Shown here: piece by piece, positions 5,655 to 6,785 of the stretch
Position numbering within the stretch: the stretch's first letter is position 1
Layout of the letters: each line of letters starts with the position of its first letter
Assembly: GCA_937996605.1 (NCBI GenBank)
Contig: CALKVB010000048.1
Location: forward strand, 1 to 6,785
Source of the DNA: an uncultured Oxalobacteraceae bacterium
Lineage (GTDB): Bacteria > Pseudomonadota > Gammaproteobacteria > Burkholderiales > Burkholderiaceae_D
Direction of reading: 5' to 3'
DNA: 6,785 bases
Notes under the pieces: model-generated
Databases searched by the model: none
The model's input: only the letters and a program-made list of their open reading frames with translations
What the model was told of the DNA's origin: nothing
Translations under genes and position numbers: made by a program

Positions 5655-6563
5655 TTACCTTCTCTTACTTTTACTCATTGCGGTTGCATGCTTTAAGCTG
5701 ACAATTTCCGCATCTTGTTGATCTTGGTGTTGCGTGGCTTCCTCGTACGCGTCCACGATACTGCCGACCAATGGATGGCGCACCACGTCTACACTCGTGA
5801 ATTGATTAAATGCGATACCGCGTACCTGGCGCAAAACCTGACAGGCATCGACCAAACCACTACGTTGGTGGCGCTGCAAATCGATCTGCGTTACGTCGCC
5901 AGTCACTACCGCTTTACTGCCAAAACCAATACGCGTTAAGAACATCTTCATTTGTTCAGGCGTCGTATTCTGCGCCTCATCCAAAATAATGAAGGAATGG
6001 TTCAAAGTACGGCCGCGCATATACGCCAAAGGTGCGATCTCAATGACCTGCTTCTCAAACATTTTTTGCGTGCGATCAAAGCCGAGCAAATCATACAAAG
6101 CGTCATATAGCGGGCGCAAATACGGATCGACCTTTTGTGCTAAATCACCCGGTAAAAAGCCAAGACGCTCACCGGCTTCCACCGCTGGGCGCGTCAATAC
6201 AATACGCTTGACTGCATCACGCTCTAGAGCGTCAACGGCACAAGCCACTGCCAAATAGGTTTTACCTGTACCGGCAGGCCCAATCCCGAAAGTAATGTCG
6301 TGTTCTTGAATCGCTTTGATATAGACATTTTGACCGGGTGTACGGCCATAGAGCTTGCCCTTGCGGGTTCGCAGCCCGATGCTTTCGATGTCGTGGCTGA
6401 CTGTGGGCAGTTGGCTATTGAGTTCAATCAGACCCAGCTGGATATCTTCGATGTCCAGCGCGCCATGATCGGCACGCAGATAAAACGTCCCTAAAATTTG
6501 CGCCGCTTCACGCGCCCTTGCGCCCAGAATGGTGAAGCGTTCGTTGCGGCGACTGATATGCAT
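5655..6563 (-). CDS. phoH: PhoH family ATPase (PhoL/YbeZ type), 5' end missing
   Basis: Cytoplasmic P-loop ATPase of the PhoH/YbeZ group, encoded with ybeY across proteobacteria and thought to act with YbeY in RNA metabolism. The frame gives 302 residues: an N-terminal piece (RRNERFTILGARAREAAQIL, a KH-like small domain) and IEDIQLGLIEL (38-48), Walker A GPAGTGKT (95-102), LTRPAVEAGERLGFLPGD (123-140), Walker B FIILDEAQNT (191-200, Asp195-Glu196), TGDVTQIDL (221-229) and a short basic tail. The ATPase core is intact, but betaproteobacterial homologues have roughly 25-40 more N-terminal residues ahead of the RRNERF-type segment. The ATG at 6563 follows an in-frame TAG directly and lies at a composition break, so it is probably a false start created by a chimeric join; the real gene would continue past this end. 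Confidence 0.92.
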   Translation of the reverse strand: MHISRRNERFTILGARAREAAQILGTFYLRADHGALDIEDIQLGLIELNSQLPTVSHDIESIGLRTRKGKLYGRTPGQNVYIKAIQEHDITFGIGPAGTGKTYLAVACAVDALERDAVKRIVLTRPAVEAGERLGFLPGDLAQKVDPYLRPLYDALYDLLGFDRTQKMFEKQVIEIAPLAYMRGRTLNHSFIILDEAQNTTPEQMKMFLTRIGFGSKAVVTGDVTQIDLQRHQRSGLVDACQVLRQVRGIAFNQFTSVDVVRHPLVGSIVDAYEEATQHQDQQDAEIVSLKHATAMSKSKRR

Positions 6564-6735
6564 CTACCAGCTGGGTTAAATTTTTGCTCTGTAGTTGATC
6601 TATCTGATGCATAGATTGTTTTGCTCAATGAGCCATCAGGATAAAATTGAATAGAAGAGGTTATGTTGCCGTAAGCGTCCAGCTGGATTCGTGTAATGTT
6701 TGCATTTTTATCATTAAAATAATTAAGAGTAATGG
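6564..6735. other. Foreign low-GC segment joined to truncated phoH (probable chimera)
   Basis: About 35% GC by hand count against about 55-58% in the adjoining phoH bases 6361-6540. Its minus strand is open from the adapter to the phoH junction in a frame different from phoH and encodes segments such as RIQLDAYGNIT, IQFYPDGSLSK and FNPAGR, spaced like YD/RHS-type or MORN/YwqK-like repeats. In a genuine locus this position should encode the PhoH N-terminus (an NERLANLCG-like region). The piece is bounded by sequencing adapter on its other side, so it is most simply a short library fragment from another locus or organism. Family assignment is tentative. Confidence 0.7.
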
Positions 6736-6785
6736 AGATCGGAAGAGCACACGTCTGAACTCCAGTCACCTTGTACTATCTCGTA
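6736..6785 (+). other. Illumina adapter and index contamination
   Basis: Bases 6736-6769 match the standard Illumina TruSeq-type read-1 3' adapter, starting AGATCGGAAGAGC and ending CCAGTCAC. Bases 6770-6777 (CTTGTACT) fit an 8-base index, and 6778-6785 (ATCTCGTA) fit the constant sequence that follows the index. This is synthetic DNA, not genome. Translated on the minus strand from GTG it gives MTGVQTCALPI, a known artefact N-terminus in protein databases; the 92-codon frame at 6491-6769 that starts with it should not be annotated as a gene. Confidence 0.98.

Noticed and set aside
6361..6540. A further recombination break within phoH based on slightly higher GC
   Set aside because: GC varies between about 47% and 58% from line to line along phoH without a single sharp step until the junction near 6560.
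6491..6769. 92-codon minus-strand frame at the right end
   Set aside because: Its start lies in Illumina adapter (MTGVQTCALPI) and its last third is phoH in a wrong frame; only the middle part is biological, and that belongs to a foreign fragment.
1..6785. tRNA, rRNA, CRISPR array, transposase or phage genes
   Set aside because: Looked for on both strands; no cloverleaf-like segments, regularly spaced repeats, or transposase/integrase motifs were seen.

Overview
The window looks like a metagenomic or draft-assembly contig from a betaproteobacterium, most likely Burkholderiales. The evidence is the core gene order phoH - ybeY - corC - lnt - glyQ, all on the minus strand, a conserved chromosomal block in that order, together with the protein sequences. 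I cannot name a genus. By hand count the interior is about 45-50% GC.

Reading in the main direction of transcription (right to left): a PhoH-type ATPase lacking its native N-terminus (5655-6563) is followed after 8 bases by the rRNA-maturation endonuclease ybeY (5188-5646). A strong intrinsic terminator lies at 5097-5129. Next is a set of genes not normally found in this block: an inward-rectifier-type K+ channel (3907-4812), a possible 10-codon leader ORF (3853-3885), an exported histidine phosphatase (3371-3856) and, on the opposite strand and overlapping the phosphatase tail, a small DUF1294 membrane protein (3090-3377). The conserved block then resumes with corC (1982-2863), lnt (386-1975) and the first 107 codons of glyQ (1-321).

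Functionally, phoH and ybeY belong to RNA metabolism and ribosome maturation, CorC is a CBS-domain protein, Lnt performs the last acylation of lipoproteins, and GlyQ is half of glycyl-tRNA synthetase. The channel, phosphatase and DUF1294 genes form an envelope-related insertion between ybeY and corC. It separates corC from the phoH-ybeY transcript, so corC-lnt-glyQ probably has its own promoter upstream of corC.

The most important points for a reader concern sequence integrity. (1) The right end (6736-6785) is Illumina adapter plus an 8-base index. (2) The 172 bases before it (6564-6735) are about 35% GC, encode a fragment unrelated to PhoH, and replace the true phoH 5' end, which indicates a chimeric join near 6555-6575. 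(3) Inside the intact lnt frame GC falls from about 59% (1-900) to about 46% (901-1980), suggesting either homologous recombination between lineages or a second chimeric join in a conserved stretch. I found no convincing new defence or mobile system. The less ordinary biology is the channel/phosphatase insertion with its duplicated ribosome-binding module and possible coupled mini-ORF.
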